From the NCBI GenBank assembly GCA_947069175.1, contig CAMTDV010000013.1:13030501-13094500 (forward strand): DNA of 64,000 nt, written 5' to 3'. Both the position numbers and the translations under genes were made by a program. Below, in pieces: positions 33,494 through 44,219 of the stretch. The notes under the pieces are model-generated. The model saw only the letters and a program-made list of their open reading frames with translations, had not been told where the DNA came from and searched no databases. Origin of the DNA: Scalesia atractyloides (Eukaryota > Streptophyta > Magnoliopsida > Asterales > Asteraceae). Within the stretch, counting starts at the first letter, position 1, and each line of letters starts with the position of its first letter.

Positions 33494-34222
33494 ACAGGAA
33501 CCTTCGAGCGCACCTCTTCTCGTCTAAACACCTGCAGCAGGATCACCAATGATGTTTTTAACTGGATGATCTTTGTGTTTGTGGTAGCAATGGTGTCAAC
33601 AACCAGATTATCTCCCAGATTAGATCCAACCTTCCCCTGACTATTGGCAAATGGATTTGTGAAGTCCTCCCCCTTAATAGGTTCAGACTCACTATCACTG
33701 GAGTCCTCTGGAGCTGTACTAGAAGAAGTTTCTGGAGCATCTGTCATCGATACACTCGATCTAGGCATGAAGTCACACTCTCCATCTTCACTGATCACAA
33801 TATGGATCACTTGAGACTCATCTGCATTTGAAACATCAGGAATATTAAATGATTTAAAGACACTTTCATAATCATATAATATAGCAGGACCACTCGTTGA
33901 TTGTTGAGGTGAATAACTAGTGATTTCCATGTTAAACACCACCTCAATTTTACCATTTTTTAGATTAAAAACCCTTTTATTCGATGTTCCAGGCATATAG
34001 CCTAGAAAGTAACCCTCATTGGCTACCTCACCGAATTTTTGCTTATCTTTGTTTCGCACAATGGTGCAGGGTAATCCAAATGGTTCAAAGCCTTTTAAGT
34101 TTGGTTTTCGGTTAAACAATTGTCATGTGACATGTTTTGTTAAACCGTTTAACCGTCAAAACTTTGTTCAGGACATAGCAAGCTGTGTTAAAATCTGCTG
34201 CATGCAGAAAATTTTATGGTAA
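33463..34222 (-). pseudogene. T integrase C-terminal part
   Basis: Begins near 34222 with a degraded stretch that reads TACYVLNKVLTVKRFNKTC, then after a one-base shift NRKPNLKGFEPFG, VRNKDKQKFGEVANEGYFLGYMPGTSNKRVFNLKNGKIEVVFN, and an acidic linker toward RT. The catalytic core between KYYL (46652) and this point is absent, lost at the U insertion. Confidence 0.83.
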
Positions 34223-34224
34223 AA

Positions 34225-34757
34225 TTTTTCTGTAGAACACCCTTGAAGAAGAAATCTGCAAAAATTTGAATCTGATTAGTCTTGGTAGGGTTGACATTTT
34301 CTGACTTGGATCTGGACTTGGACTGTTGACTGATATAACTGTTAAAAATATGTGTTTTAACTAAAAGTGGGTAAGACAACAGGTATTTTCGAAAAAGCAG
34401 GTCTACACAAGAAAGGAAATTTCTCACCAAACCATTTCTGAAAAGTTTCCTCTGAAAAACGCTGACAAAACAGTTTGTGCGACTGAAAAGTTTCATACGA
34501 TTCATCTGAACCACACGAAACACTTGATCCGCACGAAATACTATTTCGCACGAAACATCCTGTTTCGCCCGAAAAAGTTGTTTTATCCGCACGAAATCAG
34601 TTTCGTACGAATTACTTTTGTTACTGTTTGTTTTTCATGTTTTTCAAAGCTTTGTGATTTTAAGAATTTGTCATATTTTTAGATTTGTGAATTTTAAAAG
34701 GTAATTATAATTGTGAAACTTTAAAACCTTTAATTTTTCATAAAACAAGAAAATATA
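34225..34757 (+). other. U leader with repeated CACGAAA/TTCGTACGAA motifs
   Basis: Noncoding stretch; around 34490-34615 it has several short GCACGAAA and TTTCGCACGAAA units and one TTTCGTACGAA. The same palindrome-like motif recurs in U's 3' LTR at 46170-46350. Confidence 0.6.
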
Positions 34758-37028
34758 ATGAGTTCTAACCCGTGGGATTGGAGTTGTTCAAGCTCAAATA
34801 AGGAGTCTTCGCAAAGCTCCAACATCATGGGTAAAATCTTTGATGCCTCAACATACAGCAATGATCTCTGCAAATCAATGGGCGTGTGTTGCGGATCAGA
34901 ATCAAAGCATCCAAACTCTTTTAATGAGCGAAAGTGAAACAGGGAGTAATAACCGACCGCCGAAGTTAAATCACATGAACGATTATCCTTCATGGAAAAG
35001 TCGTTTTCATACGTGTTCTCGGTCAAACACGGAATTATGGACGTGTTTCACTACCCCCTACAATGAAACACTTGAAGAAGCTGGATCAAATCCAACCACA
35101 TTGGCCAATCTAGTTGAAAGTGACAAGAAAGCTTACGATCTAGAGAAAAAGGCATTTGCTATCCTCACACAAGCTCTACATAAAGACATTTATCATTAGT
35201 TTGTGTATTGTACTACAACGAAAAATTTGTGGGACACTTTGGAAGCAAGAGGTGAAGGTAATGCTGCTACCAGGAAGATTCGGCATGATCTGCTCAAGAA
35301 AGAGTTTGAAGGTTTCATGTTCATGGAGAACGAAACCTTGAATGATATGACCACTCGGTTTTATCTTCTTCTCAGCGAAATGTACTCGTATAAAGTGTTA
35401 GCAGCACCACAAGAAATTGTGATGCGATTTGCTGATGCTTTACCACCAAAATGGGGTCAATTTATTGATCTTTTAAAACATACAGGTGTTTTGGACTCAA
35501 TTAGTATTTATGAATTTGTGAAGAAACTGGAGAACAAGAATGAAGAAGAACTCCGGAAGGCACAACGAGCCTCTGCTCCACAAAACCCTGAAATGTATTT
35601 TGGAGGTATAAATGCAGGTACAAGCTCAAATCAACAACCGAAGCTGCAGACCGCGTTTGTGTCAAACGCGAGCCCCTTTCTACCCCAACCAGTTCAAACA
35701 AGTCAGTCTACAGGTTCGAGCAATCAAACCTATGGACATGCTTTTGATCCGAAAGCATTCCTTCCACAGCCAAGGGATTTAGCGCATAAGGCTCCACAGC
35801 AAGCTCCTCAACAAGCTTTCTATGGGAGCAACAGTCAATCGGCAAATCCCAACACTGTCAAACTTGACACGTCAAATCTCTCCAAAATCAACGTAGAAGT
35901 TGCACAGGAATATGCAGAACTTCTAAATACCATGGTCAGTGCGTATTATGGTTTAGTTGCAGGTCAAATAGGGAACATCAATTTGACGAACGAAGACTAT
36001 GAGCAAATTGACCGAGATGAAATGAGCTGATGGACATCAAGTGGGCATTTGCAAGTGCTATGAGAAGAGCAAAGGATTATATGAGAAGAACGGGTAGAAC
36101 CAGTTTGGAAAGCAAGAAGGATACAAAATACGGCTTTGACAAAACCACCGTCACTTGCTTCAACTGTGGAGAAAGAGGTCACTTCAAGCGGGAATGCACA
36201 AGACCCAGCAAGGAAGGAAATCACAATCCCTTTTGTAATCAGTCTCAACCATCCAACACAGCACCGTACAACAATGAAAGAAGAATAGTAGCTGTTGGCA
36301 ACTCTAACAATACCAATCAATCAGGACCTTCAAACACGCACAGAGCTTTGGTAGTTCAGTCTGATGAAGGATGGGATTGGTCAGTACAGTTGGGAACTGA
36401 GAACAACGGAAGAATTGCATGCTACGCGAGGATCGTGGATCAAATCAAGCATGATTACAGCATCAACACTCCAAATAATGATGATACATCTGGGGATGCT
36501 GGTAGTTCTGATGAAGAATGTTCAAGTTCAGATGGTTATGAATCTGATTCTGATGTGAAGAAAGGAAGTGAAACTGAGGTTGAAAAGTTGTTGAGTGAAG
36601 CTGAGATGTTGAAATCTGAAAAGGTAGGTATGACGAGGAATGCAGAAGCTGCGGTGAAAGAGACAGAGACACTCTCTACAGATGGTGCAGCTTTTCCTCA
36701 TCACACTGCCTTTATGGCAAATGTTGAAGGTTCTTCAAAACAGGTAAATTCTGAACCTCCTACTGTTTGCAATGACTATGTTGAATTAAAAATAAAATAT
36801 GAAACCGTCAACAGTCATAATCAGAATTTAGTTGTTGAATTATCAAAATGCAAAGAGGCAAATTTGGCGCTAACTAGAAATGAAAAAGAATTCAAATCTG
36901 TAATAGAAAACCTTAAGAAAAGTGTTTCTGAATTGACAAAAACAGTTTTGAATAAACAGACAGGAATTAATAATTACATTAATCTCCTAGAAGAAACAAA
37001 GAAAGAGTTAGCCATCGCCAAATGCGAA
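34758..37028 (+). pseudogene. gag: U gag, part 1
   Basis: Starts MSSNPWDWSCSS at 34758 and shifts frame near 34925. Then PPKLNHMNDYPSWKSRF and DLEKKAFAILTQALHKDIYH, a TAG near 35199, and an open run 35203-36030 (NLWDTLEARGEG, LLKKEFEGFMFMENETLNDM, RFADALPPKWGQF), the UBN2-type copia Gag core. A TGA at 36028-36030 precedes a further open frame with the CCHC knuckle CFNCGERGHFKREC (about 36159) and an acidic, coiled-coil-like region. It is interrupted by solo LTR Q at 37029 and resumes at 39430. Confidence 0.86.
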
Positions 37029-37211
37029 TGTAACATCCGTCAAAAAACGGGTTTTCAAAACCCGCTTCGTTTATCAATCAAATATCCAGTTATAATTTTC
37101 GTTGCGTATTTATAGTTGTTATTAATTTTAAACGATACATAGTTAATAAATATATTAGAATTTAAAAACCATAATTTAAAATTACTAATAAATAAGGAAT
37201 AAAAAAATAAA

Positions 37212-37290
37212 TGTAGACGCCGGGTTTCGAACCCGGGTCACCCACAAGCCAAAACACACAACACACCACTCCGCCACACACTGTCTTTGT
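37212..37290 (-). promoter_or_regulatory. tRNA-like module 0, solo LTR Q
   Basis: On the minus strand CCGGGTTCGAAACCCGG forms a perfect T-arm-like stem-loop containing a B box. An A7 run at 37201-37207 gives a T7 terminator. The A-box-like part reads GGAGTGGTGTG. Confidence 0.65.
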
Positions 37291-37541
37291 GATAAACATT
37301 AAAACAAATAACACTTATAATGAAACTGAAAGTCAAACCGGTAATCAGCACGCCCAAATTCGCAGTCGCCGGAAAAGCCGAGATTATCGCGAATTATGAC
37401 CGTTTCCTTTGACTGAAACGCGTGATCTAATTTCGACATCGGTTATAACCGATTCCTAACCCTCGATTCCAGTCATAACCGCCGGAAAACTTTGACCACA
37501 ATCAAGACCCAAATTCGAACCAAATACATCCTGTTCCTCCT

Positions 37542-37549
37542 TATAAATA
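37542..37549 (+). promoter_or_regulatory. TATA box of Q
   Basis: TATAAATA in the same relative position as in the Y and W LTRs, between module 0 and module 1. Confidence 0.6.
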
Positions 37550-38001
37550 CCCACCCAAACCTCTGGTAACCTTTTCGCTCAGAATCGCACTCTCTTTCGA
37601 AGCTTTAATCCTTCCAGAGCACGTCGCCGGAAACTTCAATTTCGCCGGAACTTCGCCGGAATCGATCGTCAGAAAACCGTATTCATTCATCAGTCGGTAT
37701 AACTGTCTAAACTTCTCTGCTATCTCTTAATTTATGTTTTAATCGTTCAAATCAATAATCAAAACTGTTAAACAGTTCATACAGCCGGACATCGCAAATC
37801 AGAGCCGACGACACTTGTCGGAAAATCGAAGCAAACCCGCTGTTCTGGTATACCGTATCATTTAATTTCTCTGTTTATTTCAATCGAGTTTAGGTCGTGA
37901 ACGATTAAACAAGAACAGTCGGATTTCACTGTTCTGTATTCTTAAACGAAGAAGATGAAGTCACAAATAAGTATAAGTATAATTAAATTCAGATATTCAA
38001 A

Positions 38002-38080
38002 CGGGTTAGACACACAGTCCAGCGGTGGACTGTGTGCACAAACAATACACACGTCCCGAGTTCGAATCGCACACGTACCG
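38002..38080 (+). promoter_or_regulatory. tRNA-like module 1, solo LTR Q
   Basis: Perfect hairpin CACACAGTCCA (38011-38021) and TGGACTGTGTG (38026-38036), loop GCGG, then B box GAGTTCGAATC. A T5 run is at 38103-38107. Confidence 0.65.
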
Positions 38081-38167
38081 ACTTTCAGAAATAAAACCAA
38101 CATTTTTAAAACTTAATCAGATCACGTCACAGAATGTTTATAAGAGTAATATAATCCATAAGTTAAA

Positions 38168-38245
38168 CAGATTTAACACACAGCCCAACTGGTTGGGCTG
38201 TGTGCACTCGAACCGAAGGACCCGAGTTCGACTCCGGGTCCCTGC
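38168..38245 (+). promoter_or_regulatory. tRNA-like module 2, solo LTR Q
   Basis: Perfect hairpin CACACAGCCC (38177-38186) and GGGCTGTGTG (38195-38204), loop AACTGGTT. The T-arm CCCGAGTTCGACTCCGGG is a nearly perfect stem with the B box in its loop. A T5 run is at 38269-38273. Confidence 0.68.
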
Positions 38246-38339
38246 AACCGGTTCGGCCGTATAAATCGTTTTTAATAAAAAAACCAAATAAGTTAAAAAT
38301 TAATTAGTATATAAATATAATTAAAACAGAGAATATTTC

Positions 38340-38418
38340 GGGTTAGACACGTAGCTCAGTTGGTAGAGCTGCGTGCACGTATACGAGAGGTCCCGAGTTC
38401 GAACCTCACTCAGCGCAT
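38340..38418 (+). promoter_or_regulatory. tRNA-like module 3, solo LTR Q
   Basis: A box TAGCTCAGTTGG within the hairpin CACGTAGCTC (38348-38357) and GAGCTGCGTG (38366-38375), then B box GAGTTCGAACCTC. A T5 run is at 38471-38475. Confidence 0.68.
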
Positions 38419-38975
38419 ATAAACACACAGTCCGACCGGTCAACGGTCAACGGGGTCAAAAAAGTCAATGTTTTTATTTCTTTTTATTTATTTATTTAAT
38501 CAGAAAATCATTTAAAAATACTTAAAAATAAGATTTTTAAAGTTAGAAAACTTCCTTAAACTCACAAAAATAAATCTAAAAATCCCATTAAGAGTATGAA
38601 TTAAAAGTATTAATCTCAATTAAAATCCATTTATTTACCGAATCATTTCGTTATTATTTTAGGTTAGTTTTTCCCTCGTCGATCAAATCCTAAAATTCGT
38701 GCGTATCCAACGTCATCAAAGAACGCACCCAAGGTGAGTGAATCTCTACCAATTCCTCGTTTTAATCATGTTTTGGGGTGTGTCATGTGTCGTTTAATTC
38801 TTTATTATATTTAAACACTTGTGCATCCATCATATCCGTGAACAAATGTGTATCAAATGTGTATCAATTGTTGTGTGGATTATATGTAGTTTGGATTTAT
38901 CATTTTCAGTGCACGCATTTCATTAGGCCCATCAGTTCCCCGTGGGAGACGGGTTGAGCATCAGGTGCCTCATAA

Positions 38976-39004
38976 GATCGGCTCCGTTTGATTGAGCCTT
39001 GATC
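38976..39004 (+). other. conserved LTR hairpin in Q
   Basis: GGCTC (38980-38984), loop CGTTTGATT, GAGCC (38994-38998). Identical core to those in the Y and W LTRs although flanks differ. Confidence 0.5.
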
Positions 39005-39429
39005 TCACATTCATCATCATTCATATCATATACTCATTCAAAGTGGTTTGTGTTGTTTACTTACATATGTTTGCTCACATGTGATTATTGCACAAATTTT
39101 CCATATTAAATAAAACAAGAAATTAATAACGATGTTTTATCAAGGTTCACTCGCCAACTTTTGTTGACCCAAAATATCCCCCGTTTTACACATGATACAG
39201 GTGATCCAGCTGAGGCATGAAACACATAGGAATGCCTAGAAGAATAAACCAGTTTAAGCTTTGGATTATTTACATAGTTTCATTTACTTGTAATTGTATG
39301 AATTTTGATTTGGATATTTAAGTTGTAATTTGAATTTAATAAATATGAAACATTTTAGTAAACATCAGAGCTTTGGTGATAACCCAATTATGCCCCGACT
39401 CTTATTCCGCTGCGGGTCGGGGTGTGACA

Positions 39430-40779
39430 GCGAATATGATTCGATCAAACGCAAATTGGAAAGTTATTCTAACTCCCAATGTGTGCTTGATCATATCATT
39501 GAAGTTCAAAAACTAAAGGGAGATATTCAATGCATAGGGTATAAGTCGTGTCCACCCCCAATGAAACACAACAATACCGAAATGCCTGATGAAGAGGAGA
39601 TGCCTCATTTTGAACCCTCTGTACCTTTGAATCCTGAGGACTTCGCAGCAGGGTTAGGGTTCAAACTAGGCAATTCCTCTCAAGAACCAAGCAATCCAGA
39701 AAGTTCATCATCTGATGAAGAAGAGGATGATACATCAGATAATGAATCAAAAAATGATGATCAGGATCAGCCTCTTGATGAAAGGAAAATAGTATAATTG
39801 TCTTCTACTCCTAGTACTCAATCTGTTGAGAATCAAGAGACTGTCCCTAAGAAATCCGTGAAGACAAGTGTGTCTACACAAGAAGTAGATAATGTGTTAT
39901 ATACTTTGGTTGCAGATAAGAAAATCTATTCAAACAAAGATTTTCCAATTAAAAACGTAAATCCAATCTCTATAGATCAGGTTTTTGAAAAGTCAACAAC
40001 CAAACCTTTAGAGAAGAAAAAGTCAACCAAATCACAACCATTATCTGCTTCAAAAGAAAGAGAATGGAAGCGAGTTGAAAAGCCCACAACTTCTCAACCG
40101 AAGGTTGAAGCAAAAGGCTCTCGTTACCAGAAAAAGGCTAAAACTGTTAAATTTGTGAGTTCTAAAGGTACCGATAAAGTCGAAACTTTTCAAGAAAAAT
40201 CTAATGTTGATTTTGTAAAGAAAGTTAAGATTTTGAAAAGAAATAGTCAAAACAATTACACCCAACACACTGATGGATGTAATGAAAATGAACTCAGTAC
40301 CTCAAAACCCACAAGTTCAACGTCAAGCCAAGAAACACGACCTCCTAGTTTTGTTGAAAGGAGAACTTGTTTCAAATGTGGAGAATTTGGCCACATTATA
40401 TAGGATTGTCAAAATCCAACCAAATCAAGATGTATAGAGAAAACCCCTCATGAACCAACTTGCAAACGTAAATCTGTTTCTCCGACACAAGATAAACGAA
40501 TTATTAAAGATCAAAAAGAGAAACAAAAACGTAAACAAGTAAAAGCAGTTGAGAAAGCTTTAAAATCGGATTCTTTGAAAAAGGATCAAAGATCTTCAAA
40601 GTCAACAAAACAAGACGCTGTTAAAACTGTAAATAATAGGAAATCTGGTAATAAATGGTTCAAAAGGAGTTTCTCAGTTTGATAATCATCAAGAAATTGA
40701 GATTACATTTCTCGATGATAAAGGACGACCCAAGACCACTAAGGCTTGGGTCCCCATCTCAAACTAATCTTGTTTTTGC
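39430..40779 (+). pseudogene. gag: U gag, part 2
   Basis: Continues from 37028 after Q. Charged sequence with coiled-coil character, acidic runs (SSSDEEEDDTSDNESKNDD), a TAA at 39795-39797, and a basic region to 40403. A second CCHC knuckle, CFKCGEFGHIIxDC (about 40371-40412), is itself hit by a TAG. It ends with the KAWVPISN motif common just before copia proteases. Confidence 0.82.
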
Positions 40780-41352
40780 AATGTGCAGGGTGTTCCAGGA
40801 GGAACTGTAAGCAATCATTGGATTGTTGACGGTAGAGCATCAAGGCACATGACGGGCAACTTGCGGCTCCTATATGATGTGAAAAGCATAAGGGGTGGTT
40901 ATGTTGCTTTTGCAGGTGACAAAGGTGGATACATCACTGGAGAAGGAATGGTCTCCAATGGTGTTGTGAGCTTCGACAAGATCAATTATGTGCGGCAAAT
41001 TGATCACAATCTTCTTAGCGTGTCTCAAATCTGCGACAAGAAGTTCACGGTACATTTTGATGATGCCGGATGTTATGTCTTGAAGCCTGGATTCAAGATC
41101 CCCAAGGAATGGATTCTCCTGTCGGCTCCAAGAATTAATGATTTGTATATTCTTGATATGAGCCAAGCTGTTACAACATCTGCACAAGTCACATGTTTTG
41201 TCTCCAAAGCCACCGAGAAGGAATCAATCTCCTGGCACAGACGTATGGGACACATTCACCTGAGAAAAATGAACTATTTGGTGAAGAACAATCTAGTGAA
41301 TGGTGTACCAGTGAAGAACTTTCATATTCAAGACGTTTGTGTATCATGCTAG
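40780..41352 (+). pseudogene. U protease and integrase N-terminus
   Basis: Copia protease with NHWIVDGRASRHMTG, where the usual DSG catalytic triplet is altered to DGR, then GGYVAFAGDKGGYITGEG and LLSVSQICDK. It runs into the GAG-pre-integrase zinc region with SWHRRMGHIHLRKMNYLVK and CVSC. It ends at a TAG at 41350-41352 inside the zinc-binding motif. Confidence 0.86.
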
Positions 41353-42210
41353 AAAGGGAAGCAAGCAAGAAAGTCCCATCCCGTGAAGAAGATCAACACT
41401 GTAAATATGCCACTGGAACGTTTTCATATGGACCTCTTTGGACCTATGAAACACAATACAACCTTTGGTGATTCTTATTGTCTGGTAGTTACTGATGACT
41501 ATTCCAGATTCTCATGGGTAAACATGCTGGCACACAAGAGTGAAGTTCCTACTATCCTCAAGAATCTCCTGACTCTGCTAGAAAATACGTATAATCTGAA
41601 GGTAAGGAGAATCAGAAGCGACAATGGCACGGAATTCAAGAATCAAGTTATGGATGAGTACTGTTCCTCAAAGGGTATTCTGCATGAGTATAGTTCTCGC
41701 TACACTCCACAACAAAATGGCGTCGCTGAGAGGAAGAATAGAACTCTTATTGAAGCTGCAAGAACCATGTTAGTAGAATTAGAACTTCCCGTTCAATTTT
41801 GGGGAGAAGCTGTTGCTACTGCGTGCTACACGATGAATAGAGTTCTGACGGTGAAGAGACATGGGAAGACATGCTTTGAGTTGTTAAATAAAAGGAAACC
41901 GGATGTTTCTTTCTTAGAACCTTTTGGAGCTCCATGCACTATGATCGACCGACATGGAAAGTTTGGTCCCAAGGCTATCGAAGGTTTCTTTCTTGGATAT
42001 GCTACTCCAAATTTCCGGGTGTGGAATTTGTCTTCGAAGAAGATTGAAGAATGGGGTGAAGTCAAGGTTCAGAGATATACAGAAGCTACAAGAGCTCCGG
42101 GTGCTCCTTGGATGTTTGACTATGATGGGCTATTTGACTCCTTTAATCTGCCAACTTTTGATGATGCAACGCTGCTGCTCAGATGTTATTGGAAAGTGAT
42201 ATTGCAGTAG
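41353..42210 (+). pseudogene. U integrase core
   Basis: Contains FHMDLFGPM, VTDDYSRFSWVNML, IRSDNGTEFKNQ and YTPQQNGVAERKNRTLIEAARTML, so all three DDE residues are visible (D in HMDLFG, D in RSDNG, E in VAERKN). The LNKRKPDVSFLEPFGAPC and GFFLGYA tail follow. 275 codons are open from 41383. A small indel in a GCTGCTGCT run near 42170 shifts the frame into RT. Confidence 0.9.
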
Positions 42211-44219
42211 ACTCGTCATTAGTTCGACCAATTATTGTTAACCCTCTAGTGTCGACTTCGGTTAACAATCTTATTCAAAATGAGGAATTCGAAGACGCTG
42301 CGGATTATAATGTTTCATCAGAAGATGATGAGTTTCATGATGCAAATGAAGCTGCCTCTGGTGCGGTTCCTGGATTTTCAAATGATACGTCAAATATTCA
42401 ACCTCAAGGAACGACTGAAGGTCAGGCATCTACAACGTCATCAAATCCAGCTCTCGATGTAACTGTTGATCTGAATATCAACAATTTGGGTATAAATTCT
42501 CGAGTTCCTGATGTGCCAAAAACTCGAATTCATAATATCCATCCTCAGCAGAATATTATTGGAGATGTACAGAGTGGTGTGCAGACTCGTAATCAGCTTC
42601 GAAACAACCAGAATGCTGGATTGTATTCGGAAATCAGGGAATCTGGTGGTCTGAATGATTGGTCTTTTGCCTGCTATGTGTGCCAAGTAGAACCAAAATC
42701 TTGGAAGGAGGCAATGAAAGAAGACTCGTGGGTTGAAGCCATGCAGGAAGAACTTCAGCAGTTTCAGAAGTTAGGCGTCTGGAAATTGGTTGACAGGCCT
42801 GACGGCTACAAGAAGATTGGTACACGATGGGTGTACAAGTGCAAGAAGGATGACCGAGGTGTTGTTGTAAGAAATAAAGCACGATTGGTTGTTCAAGGTT
42901 TTAATCAGGTCGAAGGGATCAATTACAATGAAGTTTATGCACCGGTTGCACGACTTGAGGCCATAAGAATCTTTTTGGCTTATGCGTCCTTCAAGAAGTT
43001 CACCGTTTATCAGATGGATGTGAAGAGTGCATTTCTTCATGGTGTGGTAGAAGAGGAAGTATATGTTGAGCAACCGCCAGGTTTTGAAGATCCTCTCCAT
43101 CCTGACAAGGTTTGGCTTCTCAACAAGCCGTTATATGGTCTTCATCAAGCTTCGAGGGCTTGGTATGAAACGTTGTCTACCTATCTGTTGAAGAGTGGTT
43201 TTCGACGAGGCCTGATCGACTGTACTCTCTTCATTAAGGAACAGGACGAGGACTTGCTGCTAGTACAGGTTTATGTTGATGATATTATATTTGGGTCTAC
43301 TAACACTCGAATGTGCAAAGAATTCGAACAGGTTATGCAGGAGAAGTTCGAGATGAGCGCTATGGGAGCAATGAATTTCTTTTTAGGTTTGCAGGTTCAA
43401 CAATCAAAGGAAGGGATTTTTATCCATCAAACCAAGTACGTCGGAGATATTCTCAAGCGATTTCAGATGGATGACTCAAAACCTTTGGGAATTCCATTAG
43501 CTCAAAATCATGGGATTACTCCAGACGGAATGGGTGAACATGTAGAACCATCTCTCTATCGTGCAATGATTGGATCTCTCATGTATCTTACTGCTTCAAG
43601 ACCCGATATAATGTACCCAACATGCCTTCTGGCATGCTATCAGTCTAGTCCGAAGGTTTCTCATTTGATGGCTGTGAAAAGGATCTTTTGTTATCTAAAG
43701 GGTCGTCCTGACACTAGTCTATGGTACCCTAAGAATGATAACTTTGATCTGACAGAATTAAGTGATTCTGATCATGGCGGATGCAAAATCGATGCAAAGT
43801 CAACAACAACGGGATGTCAGTTCTTGGGAAATCGCCTAGTCACGTGGCAATGCAAAAAGCAGACTTGTGTAGCTACATCACCATGTGAGGCTGAGTATAT
43901 TTCAGCTTCTAGTTGCTGCTCTCAAGTTCTATGGATTCAACAGCAAATGCGCGACTACGGTTTTGAATTTCTTACTACTCCTATTTTTGTTGATAATGAA
44001 GCTGCTTTGCAGATCACTCGGAATCCTATACATCATTCAAAAACAAAACACATTGAGATTAAGTATCATTTCATACGTGATTGTTATGAAAAGAGACTTA
44101 TCGATGTTGTTAAAATCCACACAGATCACCAACGTGCCGACCTTTTTACCAAAGCCTTTGATAAATCACGTTTTGATTATCTACTTTTGGTCAATGGCAT
44201 CAAGGTGAAGCCCGAGTAA
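42183..44219 (+). CDS. U reverse transcriptase and RNase H
   Basis: 678 open codons, the longest reading frame in the window, ending at TAA. An acidic linker is followed by RT with DSWVEAMQEELQQFQKLGVW, RLVVQGFNQVEGINYNEVYAPVARLEAIR, YQMDVKSAFLHG, KPLYGLHQASRAWYE and VQVYVDDIIFGS (YVDD). RNase H follows with LMYLTASRPDIMYP, DSDHGGCKIDAKSTTTGCQF, CEAEYISASSCCSQVLW, VDNEAALQITRNPIHHSKTKHIEIKYHFIRD and LFTKAFDKSRFDYL. Catalytic positions look intact, but it is cut off from an intact Gag and protease, so it is a well-preserved part of a dead element. Confidence 0.92.
   Translation: MLLESDIAVDSSLVRPIIVNPLVSTSVNNLIQNEEFEDAADYNVSSEDDEFHDANEAASGAVPGFSNDTSNIQPQGTTEGQASTTSSNPALDVTVDLNINNLGINSRVPDVPKTRIHNIHPQQNIIGDVQSGVQTRNQLRNNQNAGLYSEIRESGGLNDWSFACYVCQVEPKSWKEAMKEDSWVEAMQEELQQFQKLGVWKLVDRPDGYKKIGTRWVYKCKKDDRGVVVRNKARLVVQGFNQVEGINYNEVYAPVARLEAIRIFLAYASFKKFTVYQMDVKSAFLHGVVEEEVYVEQPPGFEDPLHPDKVWLLNKPLYGLHQASRAWYETLSTYLLKSGFRRGLIDCTLFIKEQDEDLLLVQVYVDDIIFGSTNTRMCKEFEQVMQEKFEMSAMGAMNFFLGLQVQQSKEGIFIHQTKYVGDILKRFQMDDSKPLGIPLAQNHGITPDGMGEHVEPSLYRAMIGSLMYLTASRPDIMYPTCLLACYQSSPKVSHLMAVKRIFCYLKGRPDTSLWYPKNDNFDLTELSDSDHGGCKIDAKSTTTGCQFLGNRLVTWQCKKQTCVATSPCEAEYISASSCCSQVLWIQQQMRDYGFEFLTTPIFVDNEAALQITRNPIHHSKTKHIEIKYHFIRDCYEKRLIDVVKIHTDHQRADLFTKAFDKSRFDYLLLVNGIKVKPE

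Larger units (their letters stand above)
37029..39429 (+). repeat. Q: gypsy-type solo LTR with tRNA-like cassette
   Basis: 2401 bp from TGTAACATCCGTC to GGTGTGACA, flanked by perfect 5-bp TSDs GCGAA (37024-37028 and 39430-39434) in U's gag. No internal region, PBS or second LTR: a solo LTR left by LTR-LTR recombination. It is clearly diverged from the Y and W LTRs yet has the same order of module 0, TATA, modules 1-3, GGCTC/GAGCC hairpin and ACTCGCCAAC block. It therefore represents a third family with this architecture. Confidence 0.93.

Noticed and set aside
37029..39429. Q as a complete gypsy element with internal region
   Set aside because: Direct junction of TG...CA ends with matching TSDs in U gag and no internal sequence: a solo LTR.
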